A DNA stretch of 64,000 nt from JAEUTH01 sp039931675 (GCA_039931675.1 JBDTRM010000023.1:27398-91397), one strand, 5' to 3'; positions 43,460-51,607 are shown, counted from the first letter of the stretch. Program-made: numbers and translations. Notes: generated from the letters alone by a model not told the origin.

Positions 43460-43500
43460 AAAAGATGGTTTTAAGAAATTGAAATCATCTTTTTGTTTTT
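43460..43500 (+). terminator. Rho-independent terminator
   Basis: AAAAGATG ... CATCTTTT stem then TTGTTTTT, 25 bases after the Omp28-type lipoprotein gene. Confidence 0.7.
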
Positions 43501-43531
43501 ATAAAAAGGGCAGTTTTAAAAATTCACCTTT

Positions 43532-43584
43532 AATCTTCTCTCCCTTTGTCCGCCCGTGCCAGTTCGGACGGGGAGAGATAAGAG
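43532..43584. repeat. Inverted repeat with GC-rich loop
   Basis: ATCTTCTCTCCC ... GGGGAGAGATAAGAG outer arms with GTCCG (43548-43552) pairing CGGAC (43565-43569) inside. This REP-like hairpin sits between the terminator and ubiX. No gene. Confidence 0.55.
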
Positions 43585-43632
43585 TGAGGAGTATAAAAAA
43601 TGAATTTTTGGAATTGCCCAAAACTTAAATTC

Positions 43633-44196
43633 ATGAAACATAAAATAGTTGTTGCAGTAACAGGAGCAAGCGGGAGTATTTATGCCAAAGTCTTATTTGA
43701 TAAGTTGGTTCAATTACAAGAACAAGTGGAGCAAGTGGGCGTAATATTTTCTTCCAATGCGCGCGATGTATGGCAGTTTGAAATGGGCAACAGCGATTAT
43801 GAAAACCTTCCCTTCAAACTATATGAACCCAAAGATTTTTTTGCACCATTTGCCAGCGGTTCGGCAAGGTTTAAAACTATGATTATCTGCCCATGCAGCA
43901 TGGGAACACTTGCTCGTATTGCCACAGGGGTTTCAAACGATTTAACTACCCGTGCTGCTGATGTAATATTAAAAGAGCGCAGAAAATTAATTCTCGTAAC
44001 CCGTGATACACCGCTAAGTTTGATACACATTAACAACATGAAATCGGTTACAGAGGCCGGTGGAATTATCTGCCCGGCATCACCATCATTTTATTCAAAA
44101 CCCCAAACCATGGAGCAACTTGCAGCCACAGTAATTGACCGTGTTCTTGACCTTGCCGGGTTTGAAAACAAATCATATCGCTGGAATGAAAAGTAA
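43633..44196 (+). CDS. ubiX: Flavin prenyltransferase UbiX
   Basis: 187 residues from ATG 43633 (MKHKIVVAVTGASGSIYAKV); an in-frame ATG at 43600 gives a non-family 11-residue head. UbiX motifs: AVTGASGSIYA (FMN loop), ICPCSMGTLARIATGVSNDL, and RRKLILVTRDTPLSLIHINN. The enzyme attaches a dimethylallyl group to FMN, forming the prenylated flavin used by UbiD-type decarboxylases. No UbiD is adjacent. Length is normal. Confidence 0.94.
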   Translation: MKHKIVVAVTGASGSIYAKVLFDKLVQLQEQVEQVGVIFSSNARDVWQFEMGNSDYENLPFKLYEPKDFFAPFASGSARFKTMIICPCSMGTLARIATGVSNDLTTRAADVILKERRKLILVTRDTPLSLIHINNMKSVTEAGGIICPASPSFYSKPQTMEQLAATVIDRVLDLAGFENKSYRWNEK

Positions 44197-44346
44197 GACC
44201 TATCAGGGGAAACGAAGACATTACTTGTATGGAATTATTTTTTAAACCAATGATTGTTTAAATATTTTATCCACAGCAGCAATTTTTAACTTGCATAATC
44301 CGTTCAGCTTTCCATATCTTTATCCTAATCAATTAACCCCGTGTAT

Positions 44347-44535
44347 ATGTTTGAGTACACCAAAGAGATTCTTTTGAAAGTTAGTTTTGACAAAAAGTTG
44401 TTCAGGAAGGAACTTATTAAAGCAGCAGGTTGGCTAAAGCCCGATGAAAAAAAATTGTTAATGATGTGGGCCATGGCTAATTTCGGACATCAATACATGG
44501 ATATTATCCATGAAGTATTTAAAAAGATGGCTTAA
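44347..44535 (+). CDS. Conserved small helical protein (62 aa)
   Basis: From ATG 44347: MFEYTKEILLKVSFDKKLFR, then KELIKAAGWLKPDEKKLLMM and WAMANFGHQYMDIIHEVFKK. An all-helical basic protein with Trp/Leu heptads. The wording (MFEYTK-IL-KVSFD-x-LF-x-KEL) is familiar from a conserved uncharacterised family in Bacteroidota. It ends 17 bases inside the 3' end of queG on the opposite strand, a convergent overlap. Function unknown. Confidence 0.7.
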   Translation: MFEYTKEILLKVSFDKKLFRKELIKAAGWLKPDEKKLLMMWAMANFGHQYMDIIHEVFKKMA

Positions 44536-45442
44536 TAAATTCTATGTTTCTTTTTAATCCTTCGAAGCCGGTTCTTTTTACTGCTGATTTCGAAAACATT
44601 TTTTGAAAAACGTCTTTAGTAATTTCAATCCATTCATCCCGGGTCATTTCCAGCAAATGATCTTGAGGTTCGAAATCAGGTTCATTATGCGGTTTTGAAA
44701 AACGGTTCCACGGGCATACTTCCTGGCAGATATCGCAACCAAAAACCCAGTTTTCAAATTTTCCTTTATGTTCAATTGGTATTGCATCTTTCAATTCAAT
44801 GGTAAAATACGAAATGCATTTACTGCCATCTACAATATATGGTGCGATAATGGCCTCCGTGGGACATGCATCAATACAGCGGGTGCAGGTGCCGCAATAA
44901 TTCTGAATGGAAATATCATAATCTAATTCTAAATCAACAATCAGTTCAGCAATAAAAAAGTAAGAACCCGCTTTAGGATTAATAAGGTTTGAATTTTTTC
45001 CTATCCAGCCTAAGCCACTTCGCTTAGCCCAAGCCCTGTCGAGCACAGGAGCTGAGTCAACAAAAGCGCGACCGATTACATCACCAATATTTTCACGAAT
45101 AAAATTATGCAACTCCTTTAGCTTTTCTTTTATCACAAAATGATAATCGGTTCCATAAGCGTAACGCGAAATTTTTGGAGCATCATCATGCAATTGCTTT
45201 TTATCAGGATAATAATTCAGCGAAAGCGAAATCACACTCTTAGCTCCGTCAACTAATAAACGCGGGTCAAGCCGTTTATCAAAATGATTTTCCATGTAGC
45301 TCATTTTTCCATTCATGTTGTGTGTGAGCCATTGTTCTAAACGAGGAGCCTCTTCTTCTAAAAATTCAGCACGCGAAAAACCGCAATGGGTAAAGCCTAA
45401 GCGCAATGCTTCTTCTTTAATAAGTACCGAGTTACTTTTCAT
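44519..45442 (-). CDS. queG: Epoxyqueuosine reductase QueG
   Basis: 307 residues from ATG 45442 (MKSNSVLIKEEALRLGFTHC); longer starts at 45487 or 45514 add an unusual head. The cobalamin-binding N-domain has SLSLNYYPDKK, ISRYAYGTDYHFVIKEKL and RAFVDSAPVLDRAWAKRSGLG. Two [4Fe-4S] motifs follow: CGTCTRCIDACPTEAI and CDICQEVCPWNRF. It performs the last step of queuosine synthesis in tRNA, using B12 like the mutase domain at 7583. It converges with a small helical gene. Confidence 0.94.
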   Translation of the reverse strand: MKSNSVLIKEEALRLGFTHCGFSRAEFLEEEAPRLEQWLTHNMNGKMSYMENHFDKRLDPRLLVDGAKSVISLSLNYYPDKKQLHDDAPKISRYAYGTDYHFVIKEKLKELHNFIRENIGDVIGRAFVDSAPVLDRAWAKRSGLGWIGKNSNLINPKAGSYFFIAELIVDLELDYDISIQNYCGTCTRCIDACPTEAIIAPYIVDGSKCISYFTIELKDAIPIEHKGKFENWVFGCDICQEVCPWNRFSKPHNEPDFEPQDHLLEMTRDEWIEITKDVFQKMFSKSAVKRTGFEGLKRNIEFIKPSF

Positions 45443-45549
45443 GCGGATAAAAATATGATGCTGTGAAATTAATTTATTGTAATTCATATCATTGGATGAT
45501 TTCAATAAAAACATTTTCAGATAGATGTTTTTTTAATGATTTATTATAA

Positions 45550-45557
45550 TATCTTTG
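45550..45557 (+). promoter_or_regulatory. -7 promoter element (TATCTTTG)
   Basis: A perfect TAnnTTTG 39 bases before the SPFH gene ATG. Confidence 0.5.
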
Positions 45558-45596
45558 TGCTATCATTTTAATATCACAATTTAAAACTCATAAACT

Positions 45597-46451
45597 ATGA
45601 CACCAGAAAAAGTTTACAAGCCAATGTCCGGGTATGGAATGTTGGTTGCATTTTTTATATTAATTGCAATTGCGATCGTAGCCGCAGCAAATAATTATGA
45701 AACTATTGTTCCTTTCATTATTATTCCTGAAGTTTTTATTGCACCCGGTTTTTTTATTGTTAATCCAAACGAATCAAAGGTGCTTATCTTATTCGGCACC
45801 TATAAGGGAACAGTTAAAAACAATGGCTTCCTGTGGGCCAACCCGTTTTTCAAAAAGCAACACGTTTCATTGCGCATGCGTAACCTTAACGGGCAAACCT
45901 TAAAGGTAAATGACAAGCTCGGCAATCCTATTGAGATTGCTGCCGTAATTGTGTGGCAGGTAGCAGATACAGCCAAAGCAATTTTTCAGGTTGACGATTA
46001 TGTGAAGTATGTAAACATTCAAAGCGAAGCTGCCGTGCGACATCTTGCAGGCACTTGTCCGTATGATAATTTTGAAGACAGCGAAGCAACAGTTACTTTG
46101 CGTGGAGGCAGCGATAATGTAAATCAAATGCTGCTTGTTGAATTAGATGAGCGATTAAGCAAGGCAGGGATTAAAGTGGACGAAGCGCGCATCAGCCATT
46201 TAGCTTATGCACAGGAAATTGCAGGTGCGATGTTGCAGCGTCAGCAGGCAACCGCAATAGTTGCAGCTCGTCACCAGATTGTGGAAGGTGCTGTAAGTAT
46301 GGTTGAAATGGCACTTGCAAAATTATCGGAACGCCAAATTGTAAACCTTGACGAAGAACGCAAAGCATCTATGGTAAGCAACCTGTTAGTGGTTTTATGT
46401 GGAGATAGAAATGTAAGCCCGGTAGTAAATACCGGAACACTTTATAATTAA
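45597..46451 (+). CDS. SPFH/band-7 membrane protein
   Basis: 284 residues: a hydrophobic hairpin (about 13-60, LVAFFILIAIAIVAAAN and VPFIIIPEVFIAPGFFIV), then an SPFH domain with PNESKVLILFGTYKGTVKNN, PVIEIA-like GNPIEIAAVIVWQVAD, VDDYVKYVNIQSEAAVRHLA, and a helical tail ARHQIVEGAVSMVEMALAKL. SPFH proteins organise membrane microdomains or regulate membrane proteases. The usual operon partner in Bacteroidota is a small ribbon-helix-helix protein, which indeed lies just downstream (46582), separated by a REP hairpin. Confidence 0.9.
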   Translation: MTPEKVYKPMSGYGMLVAFFILIAIAIVAAANNYETIVPFIIIPEVFIAPGFFIVNPNESKVLILFGTYKGTVKNNGFLWANPFFKKQHVSLRMRNLNGQTLKVNDKLGNPIEIAAVIVWQVADTAKAIFQVDDYVKYVNIQSEAAVRHLAGTCPYDNFEDSEATVTLRGGSDNVNQMLLVELDERLSKAGIKVDEARISHLAYAQEIAGAMLQRQQATAIVAARHQIVEGAVSMVEMALAKLSERQIVNLDEERKASMVSNLLVVLCGDRNVSPVVNTGTLYN

Positions 46452-46467
46452 AAATATAATCGGAGGC

Positions 46468-46534
46468 CGTCATTCCGAATTTATTTCGGAATCTGAATAG
46501 GCTTGGCAGATGCTGAAACGAGTTCAGCATGACG
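46468..46534. repeat. REP-like double hairpin
   Basis: CGTCATTCCGAA-TTTA-TTTCGGAAT and ATGCTGAAA-CGAG-TTTCAGCATGACG: two local stems inside an outer CGTCAT/ATGACG pairing. A widely seen class of Bacteroidota intergenic hairpin. It sits between the SPFH gene and its partner. Confidence 0.7.
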
Positions 46535-46581
46535 CTGCCCCTCGTCACTTCGTTACTTCGTCCTCTCGTCACTTAAAACGC

Positions 46582-46740
46582 ATGTCTGAAAAAAAAGCAA
46601 TCATACTTCGCATTAATCCTGAAACAAGCAAACTGCTTGAGAAGTGGGCTGCCGATGATTTCAGAAGTCTTAATGCGCAGATAGAATTTTTATTGCAGCA
46701 GGCATTACTTGATTCGGGTAGAATGAAAAAGAAAAGTTAA
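46582..46740 (+). CDS. Arc-like ribbon-helix-helix protein (52 aa)
   Basis: From ATG 46582: MSEKKAIILRINPETSKLLE, then KWAADDFRSLNAQIEFLLQQ and a short basic tail. This is the Arc/CopG-type ribbon-helix-helix DNA-binding pattern with beta strand KKAIILRIN. A frame from 46510 starts inside the REP hairpin and is rejected. The SPFH gene upstream is its usual neighbour. It probably regulates the SPFH unit or a linked gene. Confidence 0.8.
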   Translation: MSEKKAIILRINPETSKLLEKWAADDFRSLNAQIEFLLQQALLDSGRMKKKS

Positions 46741-46835
46741 TACTACCCTTTTTTAAAGCAAAGAGATTAAAGCCAATAAAGGTTGTATTTAACGAAGAAA
46801 TTATTGGAGCTTGATAAAGTTAAAACTGATATTTT

Positions 46836-47690
46836 TTATTGAATCACTACAAAATCAACTCTCCTGTTCTTTGCTCTGCCTTCAGCAGTTTTATTATCAG
46901 CGATCGGGTTGGTATCACCCAATCCGTCTGAAATAATCCTATCAGCGCTAACGCCCTTTTTAACCAAATAATTTTTTGTTGCTTCAGCCCTGTTTTTTGA
47001 AAGTTTAAGATTGCTTTCAGGTTTACCAACATTATCAGTATATCCGGTCAGACTAATTTTATACCCGGGTTTTTCAACAAGCATTTCAGCCACCAGGTTC
47101 AGGTAGGGAAATGAACTTGATTTAATCACGGCCTTGCCATTTTCAAACTGCAATGCTTCATAAGCCTTTTTAATAATTTCTTTTTCTTTTTCAGAAACCT
47201 CAACAGGCTTATTAATGATATCATTCGGGTTGGGTGCTGTTACATTTTCCTTTACCGGGGGCTTTAAATATTCAATAAAAAAAGCATTAACATTGGCATA
47301 ATCATCCGTTAAAAAAGTAAAAGACATGCCTTTAATGATTGTAAAAACATTTCCAAGACTATTATCACCCTGGCCTGTTTTGGGATGAAGACTTCTCTTG
47401 GCAGGTTCATAAGTTCCGTCAACTTTTTTTATCAAAGCCATGGGTATTATTTTTCCATCTTTTACCGTTAGCTTTCCTTCCGCACAGGTACAACTGGTAT
47501 CGGTTCGTAATGAAAATACAACGTTATGCTCACCGTCCGGCACAGGCAAAGCTCCACGGGTTATAAATGCTTCGTAATATTCATCAAAGCAGTTTTTTGC
47601 AACATTAGTATCGCGCTGATAGGTAGCGGTCTGTCCAAATGCAGCGTTAAAAAAAGAAATAAAGATGGTTGCTAATAAAATACGTTTCAT
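46836..47690 (-). CDS. OmpA-family envelope protein
   Basis: 284 residues: signal peptide ending AAFGQ|T. An N-terminal domain has Cys-rich TDTSCTCAEGKL and ends in a long loop. The C-terminal OmpA domain (about 165-284) has AYEALQFENGKAVIKSSSFP, KISLTGYTDNVGKPESNLKL, RAEATKNYLVKKGVSADRII and AKNRRVDFVV. The Asp/Arg pair that binds peptidoglycan is present. An envelope-anchoring role. It is the second OmpA-domain protein in the window after 16780. Confidence 0.88.
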   Translation of the reverse strand: MKRILLATIFISFFNAAFGQTATYQRDTNVAKNCFDEYYEAFITRGALPVPDGEHNVVFSLRTDTSCTCAEGKLTVKDGKIIPMALIKKVDGTYEPAKRSLHPKTGQGDNSLGNVFTIIKGMSFTFLTDDYANVNAFFIEYLKPPVKENVTAPNPNDIINKPVEVSEKEKEIIKKAYEALQFENGKAVIKSSSFPYLNLVAEMLVEKPGYKISLTGYTDNVGKPESNLKLSKNRAEATKNYLVKKGVSADRIISDGLGDTNPIADNKTAEGRAKNRRVDFVVIQ

Positions 47691-47788
47691 AATAATCGGG
47701 TTTTTTTGCGTGGTCGAAAATACAAAAGTTTTAACAGCCCAAACATTTCATTGAAATGTAATTTCAAAAAGAATGACAAATGTTTTTC

Positions 47789-47796
47789 TACTTTTG
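47789..47796 (+). promoter_or_regulatory. -7 promoter element (TACTTTTG) of deoC
   Basis: A perfect TAnnTTTG 16 bases before ATG 47813. Confidence 0.5.
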
Positions 47797-47812
47797 AAAA
47801 ACATAATAATCC

Positions 47813-48715
47813 ATGATGAATCTCAAATCCATTTTACGCGAATCTCCACCCATTGACCAGGTTGGGGTTGAAGAACGAATTGCACGTCTGGCCAAACGCA
47901 GCATTAAAACAGAATCGAAAATGGCCGCTTTGAAGCTTGCAATAAGCATGTGCGACCTTACTACGTTAGAAGCACGCGATACTGAAGGTAAAGTTATTCA
48001 GTTATGCAACAAAGCCATGCGCCCGCATGAAAGTCTTGATGTGCCAAGCGTTGCTGCTATATGTGTTTATCCCAACATGGTGCGTATTGCAAAAAAATGT
48101 TTAGAAGGAAGCAAGGTAAAAGTAGCTTCGGTGGCGACTGCATTTCCAAGCGGGATGAGTAATTTGAAATTCAAATTAGATGAAACAAAATATGCAGTAA
48201 ATGAAGGTGCTGATGAAATTGATATGGTAATTAGTCGCGGACATTTTTTAGCCGGAGAATATAATTATGTGTTTGATGAAATAGCTGCTGTTAAAAATGC
48301 GTGTGGCCTGGCACATCTGAAAGTAATTCTTGAAACGGGAGAACTGAGCACGCTTGACAATGTTCGCAAGGCGAGCGATCTGGCAATGTATGCCGGTGCT
48401 GATTTTATAAAAACATCAACCGGTAAAGTTCAACCTGCGGCTACACTTCCGGTTACATGCGTAATGCTTGAAGCAATTCGTGATTTTTATTTTCGTGAAA
48501 ATAAAATGATTGGAATGAAACCCGCAGGTGGAATTGCAACATCAAAATTGGCTATTCAATATCTTGTTCTTGTTCGTGAAACTTTAGGAAACGCATGGCT
48601 TTCGCCTGATTGGTTCCGCTTTGGTGCTAGCAGCTTGGTGAATGATTTACTGATGCAAATAAAAAAACAGGAAACAGGAATTTATCAAAGCGCAGATTAT
48701 TTTTCGAAGGATTGA
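47813..48715 (+). CDS. deoC: Deoxyribose-phosphate aldolase DeoC
   Basis: 300 residues. TIM-barrel aldolase: CDLTTLEARDTE, VPSVAAICVYPNMV, SVATAFPSGMSNLKFKLDET, DEIDMVISRGHFLAGEYNYV, LKVILETGELSTLDNV, the Schiff-base lysine in DFIKTSTGKVQPAATLPVT and MKPAGGIATSKLAI. It splits 2-deoxyribose-5-phosphate into glyceraldehyde-3-phosphate and acetaldehyde. It is of the longer 300-residue class rather than the 220-250-residue class. Single-gene unit. Confidence 0.94.
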   Translation: MMNLKSILRESPPIDQVGVEERIARLAKRSIKTESKMAALKLAISMCDLTTLEARDTEGKVIQLCNKAMRPHESLDVPSVAAICVYPNMVRIAKKCLEGSKVKVASVATAFPSGMSNLKFKLDETKYAVNEGADEIDMVISRGHFLAGEYNYVFDEIAAVKNACGLAHLKVILETGELSTLDNVRKASDLAMYAGADFIKTSTGKVQPAATLPVTCVMLEAIRDFYFRENKMIGMKPAGGIATSKLAIQYLVLVRETLGNAWLSPDWFRFGASSLVNDLLMQIKKQETGIYQSADYFSKD

Positions 48716-48795
48716 TCACAGATTACAATGATTTCAAAATTGATTACACCGATTTTTTTTGTCTGATAAATCAGAATTGAGGATAAAAAATATTA

Positions 48796-49380
48796 TCACT
48801 TCACTTCATATCTAACCATTGGTCTGCTCTTGGATGCGTGATTTATAATTTTAAAACCAGCTTTTTTAAATGCTGAATAAATTCCTATCCATGCAAATGA
48901 ATCAGGCATTTTTTTAGAGTAGGGTATTGTGGGATAGGCTTCGAGAAATTTAATTTTGTTTTGTTTAGCGTACTTTTTTGTACTTTCAATTAGAGCAGTT
49001 GACAAGCCGCAATTGCGAAATTCTTTTTTGATGAAAAAGCAAGTCATACTCCACACAGGTTTATCATCAATGCGTTTATGCACCCGCGAATTTTCTATGC
49101 GCATAAAATTTTCGCGTGGTGCCAATGAACACCAGGCAATTGCTTCGTCCTCATAAAAAGCAAGCAGTCCTGTTGGTTTTCCACTCCATACTATTTCTTT
49201 AAAGCTTTGCTTGTTGCTTTCATATTTGCCTTCCGCAAAATCTGTTTTTTTTATCCTGTCATACATGCACCAGCATCCGCCACATGCGCCCTTCTCACCA
49301 AATAAATTTTCAAATGCGCTCCACGTTTTTTTTGTAAGCGGCTCATAAGTAAGTTGCGTTAGAAATTCTTTTTCTTTCAT
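48796..49380 (-). CDS. GNAT-family acetyltransferase with N-terminal Cys cluster
   Basis: 194 residues. The GNAT core is seen in VWSMTCFFIKKEFRNCGLST and ALIESTKKYAKQNKIKFLEA, with an acetyl-CoA loop of the R-x-x-G-x type (RNCGLS). The head KGACGGCWCMYDRIKKTDFA contains three Cys within seven residues, typical of one GNAT subgroup of unknown substrate. No partner gene. I cannot name the acceptor. Confidence 0.82.
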   Translation of the reverse strand: MKEKEFLTQLTYEPLTKKTWSAFENLFGEKGACGGCWCMYDRIKKTDFAEGKYESNKQSFKEIVWSGKPTGLLAFYEDEAIAWCSLAPRENFMRIENSRVHKRIDDKPVWSMTCFFIKKEFRNCGLSTALIESTKKYAKQNKIKFLEAYPTIPYSKKMPDSFAWIGIYSAFKKAGFKIINHASKSRPMVRYEVK

Positions 49381-49423
49381 GATTTTAGCCTAAATTCATT
49401 ATTAAAATTTGTTGAAGCGTTGA

Positions 49424-49582
49424 AAAAAATCCCGAAGGGATGATATGATTATAATAAATTATTAGTCCTAAGAGAAAGAACCCCGAAGGTGGTGATATTT
49501 TTCTCCGAGAATAATGTCATCCCTTCGGGATTTTTGTCTATGGGCTTGTGTTCTTCTATAATAATATCAACCCTTCGGGTTT
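49424..49582. repeat. Four-block CCCGAAGG inverted-repeat array
   Basis: CCCGAAGG occurs near 49430 and 49482 and its complement CCTTCGGG near 49521 and 49571. AATCCCGAAGGGATGAT pairs with ATCCCTTCGGGATT, and CCGAAGG-TGGTGATATT pairs with AATATCAACCCTTCGG. A REP-like cluster between the GNAT gene and the SRPBCC gene. No open frame of note. Confidence 0.65.
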
Positions 49583-49608
49583 TAAGTAATCCCGAACACA
49601 GGTTAATT

Positions 49609-50048
49609 TTAACTTCTTTCAATAACCCTTTTCAATTTATTAAAATGTTCATCCTGTCTTTTTTGGAAAGCTTTTTTCATCATAAAGCCAAATAGCTTCA
49701 ATGAAATCATTTCAAATTTTGTTTCAGTAATGCAAGTCAATTCAGTTTTGTTTTTATCAATTTCTTTAAAAACCGTTTGAATGTTTGATTCCATCATCTT
49801 AGGCATAGAAAGTGTTCCTTCAAGTTTATGATACGGAACTTTTTCTGTTATCGTTTCAAACATGATAATTAATCGCCTCTTTTCTTCATAAGTATGTTTT
49901 GCTTTTGTACCGGCTTCACCCGGATTCCCGCTAACAATTCAAAACTTTTGAAATTGGTTAGCCACAGTTTCAAATTATCAGGATTATCATAAAAATCCCA
50001 AACTTGTTTTACCGGTTTATTGATGATGATAGTTGTTGTGATATTCAT
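49609..50048 (-). pseudogene. Frameshifted SRPBCC-domain gene
   Basis: From ATG 50048 the frame reads MNITTTIIINKPVKQVWDFY, DNPDNLKLWLTNFKSFELLA, then garbles. Adding one G at the run of three G (49927-49929) restores GNPGEAGTKAKHTYEEKRRL into MFETITEKVPYHKLEGTLSM and the rest to the stop at 49609. The rejoined protein is a complete SRPBCC (START-like ligand-binding) domain of about 146 residues. So a one-base deletion in a G-run split it; a sequencing error is possible. It ends upstream of nothing else and is 12 bases from the ATPase stop. Confidence 0.78.
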
Positions 50049-50059
50049 TTTGAAAAGGA

Positions 50060-51190
50060 TTATAAAATAAAATCTAAATAGTTTTGTTGGGTGATGACTT
50101 CAAATTTGGCTTTCGGATAGGCTTCTCTAAAGGCTTTTGGAGCTTTTACATTTGTTTTATTCCATTTGAATTCATAAGCGGAGATTTTTGTTCCTGTAAC
50201 TTCTATCAAATCAATTTCCTGGTTATCATAAGTCCGCCAAAAATAATATTCTGCATTTTTCTTTTGATAATAATTTCTCTTTATCCGCTCTGCTATCAAG
50301 TAATTTTCCCAAAGTGAACCAACATCATTCCGCACGCTGATTGACCTGAAATCATTTATCAATGCATTCCTGATTCCATTATCAAGAAAATAAATTTTAG
50401 AGTTTTTCACAATCTCTTTTCTGAGATTTCTGCTGAATCCCCGGAGCTTATAAATTATCTGAACCTTAGCGAGCAAGTCAAGATATTTATCAACGGTATT
50501 TTTACTCAACTGTAATTTGCTGCCAAGTTCCTCAACCGAAACTTCATTACCACATTGATAAGCGAGCATTTGTAGCAGATCAAGTATCTTGTTTGAACTC
50601 CGCAGGTTTTCATAAGCTAAAATATCTTTAAGCAAATAATTTCTAACTAATTGCTGAATGTATTCTGCTTTTTCATCGTGTGTGACGAGTGAAAAAATTT
50701 CGGGATAACTGCCCAGCACCATTCTTTCATCAAGATGTTGAACCGTTTCAATGGGTGATTCAATTTCTGATAATTCCATTTGCGCTATAGGATACAATTT
50801 GTACTCATAACTTCTGCCTGTAAGCGGTTCGCCTGTTTTATTTGACAAATCAAAAGCCGATGAACCTGTTGCAATGATGGTGAGTTGTGGAAACTCATCA
50901 ATCATCAGTTTTAATGCTTGCCCGATGTTAGGCGTAGCCTGTGCTTCATCAATAATTAAAAGTTTAACCCCTTTCAAAAACCGGTTGTAAGCCGACTTAG
51001 TCCGTTGCGATAACAACCTTTGCGTATCTAAATCTTCACCATTGAGCAATAAATACTTTTCCTTTTGTTCGGATAATAAATGCCTGATAAGAAAAGTTTT
51101 TCCAACTCTTCTTGTACCATATAGCAATAGCACTTTATTGCTGCCAAGCCTTTGTTCAATAGATGTTTCGAGAAATCTTTGTATTTGCAT
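50060..51190 (-). CDS. AAA ATPase with DUF4143 (PD-(D/E)xK) C-terminus
   Basis: 376 residues. Walker A is LLYGTRRVGKTFLI (Lys31), Walker B KLLIIDEAQATPNI (Asp81-Glu82), sensor IIATGSSAFDL. A winged-helix-like middle (SVEELGSKLQLSKNTVDKYL) and the DUF4143 nuclease-like end EYYFWRTYDNQEIDLIEV with a following YEFKW motif. Family members are widespread, multicopy, and of unclear role; their nuclease fold suggests DNA processing or mobile-element biology. The promoter region carries a long inverted repeat (51229-51286). Confidence 0.9.
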   Translation of the reverse strand: MQIQRFLETSIEQRLGSNKVLLLYGTRRVGKTFLIRHLLSEQKEKYLLLNGEDLDTQRLLSQRTKSAYNRFLKGVKLLIIDEAQATPNIGQALKLMIDEFPQLTIIATGSSAFDLSNKTGEPLTGRSYEYKLYPIAQMELSEIESPIETVQHLDERMVLGSYPEIFSLVTHDEKAEYIQQLVRNYLLKDILAYENLRSSNKILDLLQMLAYQCGNEVSVEELGSKLQLSKNTVDKYLDLLAKVQIIYKLRGFSRNLRKEIVKNSKIYFLDNGIRNALINDFRSISVRNDVGSLWENYLIAERIKRNYYQKKNAEYYFWRTYDNQEIDLIEVTGTKISAYEFKWNKTNVKAPKAFREAYPKAKFEVITQQNYLDFIL

Positions 51191-51228
51191 GGTATAAAAA
51201 ATCAGGTTGCAAATGTATCAAAAACATT

Positions 51229-51286
51229 AATTCCGTCACTATAATGACCCAATTTAGCTAAATTCAGTCATTACACTGACGGAATT
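51229..51286. promoter_or_regulatory. Inverted repeat upstream of the AAA ATPase
   Basis: AATTCCGTCACTATAATGA at 51229-51247 and TCATTACACTGACGGAATT at 51268-51286 are near-perfect inverses, with AATTTAGCTAAATT, itself palindromic, in between. It begins 39 bases upstream of the ATPase ATG, a place for an operator or attachment site. Confidence 0.6.
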
Positions 51287-51314
51287 AACGAAATCTGGCA
51301 TTTCATCCCAACAA

Positions 51315-51344
51315 AAAACTCTCACCAATTACGATGAGAGTTTT
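51315..51344 (-). terminator. Rho-independent terminator
   Basis: AAAACTCTCA-TCGTAATTGG-TGAGAGTTTT on the minus strand followed by TTGTTGGG; symmetric enough to act in both directions. It would end the ctpA-like transcript. Confidence 0.65.
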
Positions 51345-51360
51345 CTGTTTTGTTGACAAC

Positions 51361-51519
51361 CTATACTTGAAACAGGATAAATTTATACAATTGATAAATC
51401 TTAAATTGTTTTTCAAACCTTAGTAGAAAATCATTGATAAATTCAAGACCTTATTACCTTATTTCTCAATAAAAATAAGGTAATAAGGTTGTATTGAGGG
51501 TGGTATATTTCTACTAAGG
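51361..51519 (-). mobile_element. MITE-like non-coding element, copy 2
   Basis: The core 51418-51519 is bounded by CCTTAGTAGAAAA and its inverse TTTCTACTAAGG, with nested ACCTTATTACCTTATTT / AAATAAGGTAATAAGGT. The flank 51361-51417 (TATACTTGAAACAGGATAAA and onward) is the inverse of the flank of copy 1 at 9312-9370. So the element, including flank, is about 160-170 bases and occurs in opposite orientation. Between 51191 and 51607 there is no gene; this element, a terminator and the ATPase inverted repeat fill it. Confidence 0.6.
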
Positions 51520-51607
51520 TTTTCGCGTTCTCTTACGAATTTTCAGATAAATTAAATGTGCTTATTTATTCCGTTTAATATATTATAACACCCCAAGTAC
51601 CAAAGCC

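Noticed and set aside
49424..49582. CRISPR-like array suggested by repeated CCCGAAGG blocks
   Set aside because: Blocks are short, alternate in orientation, have no uniform spacers and no cas genes nearby.
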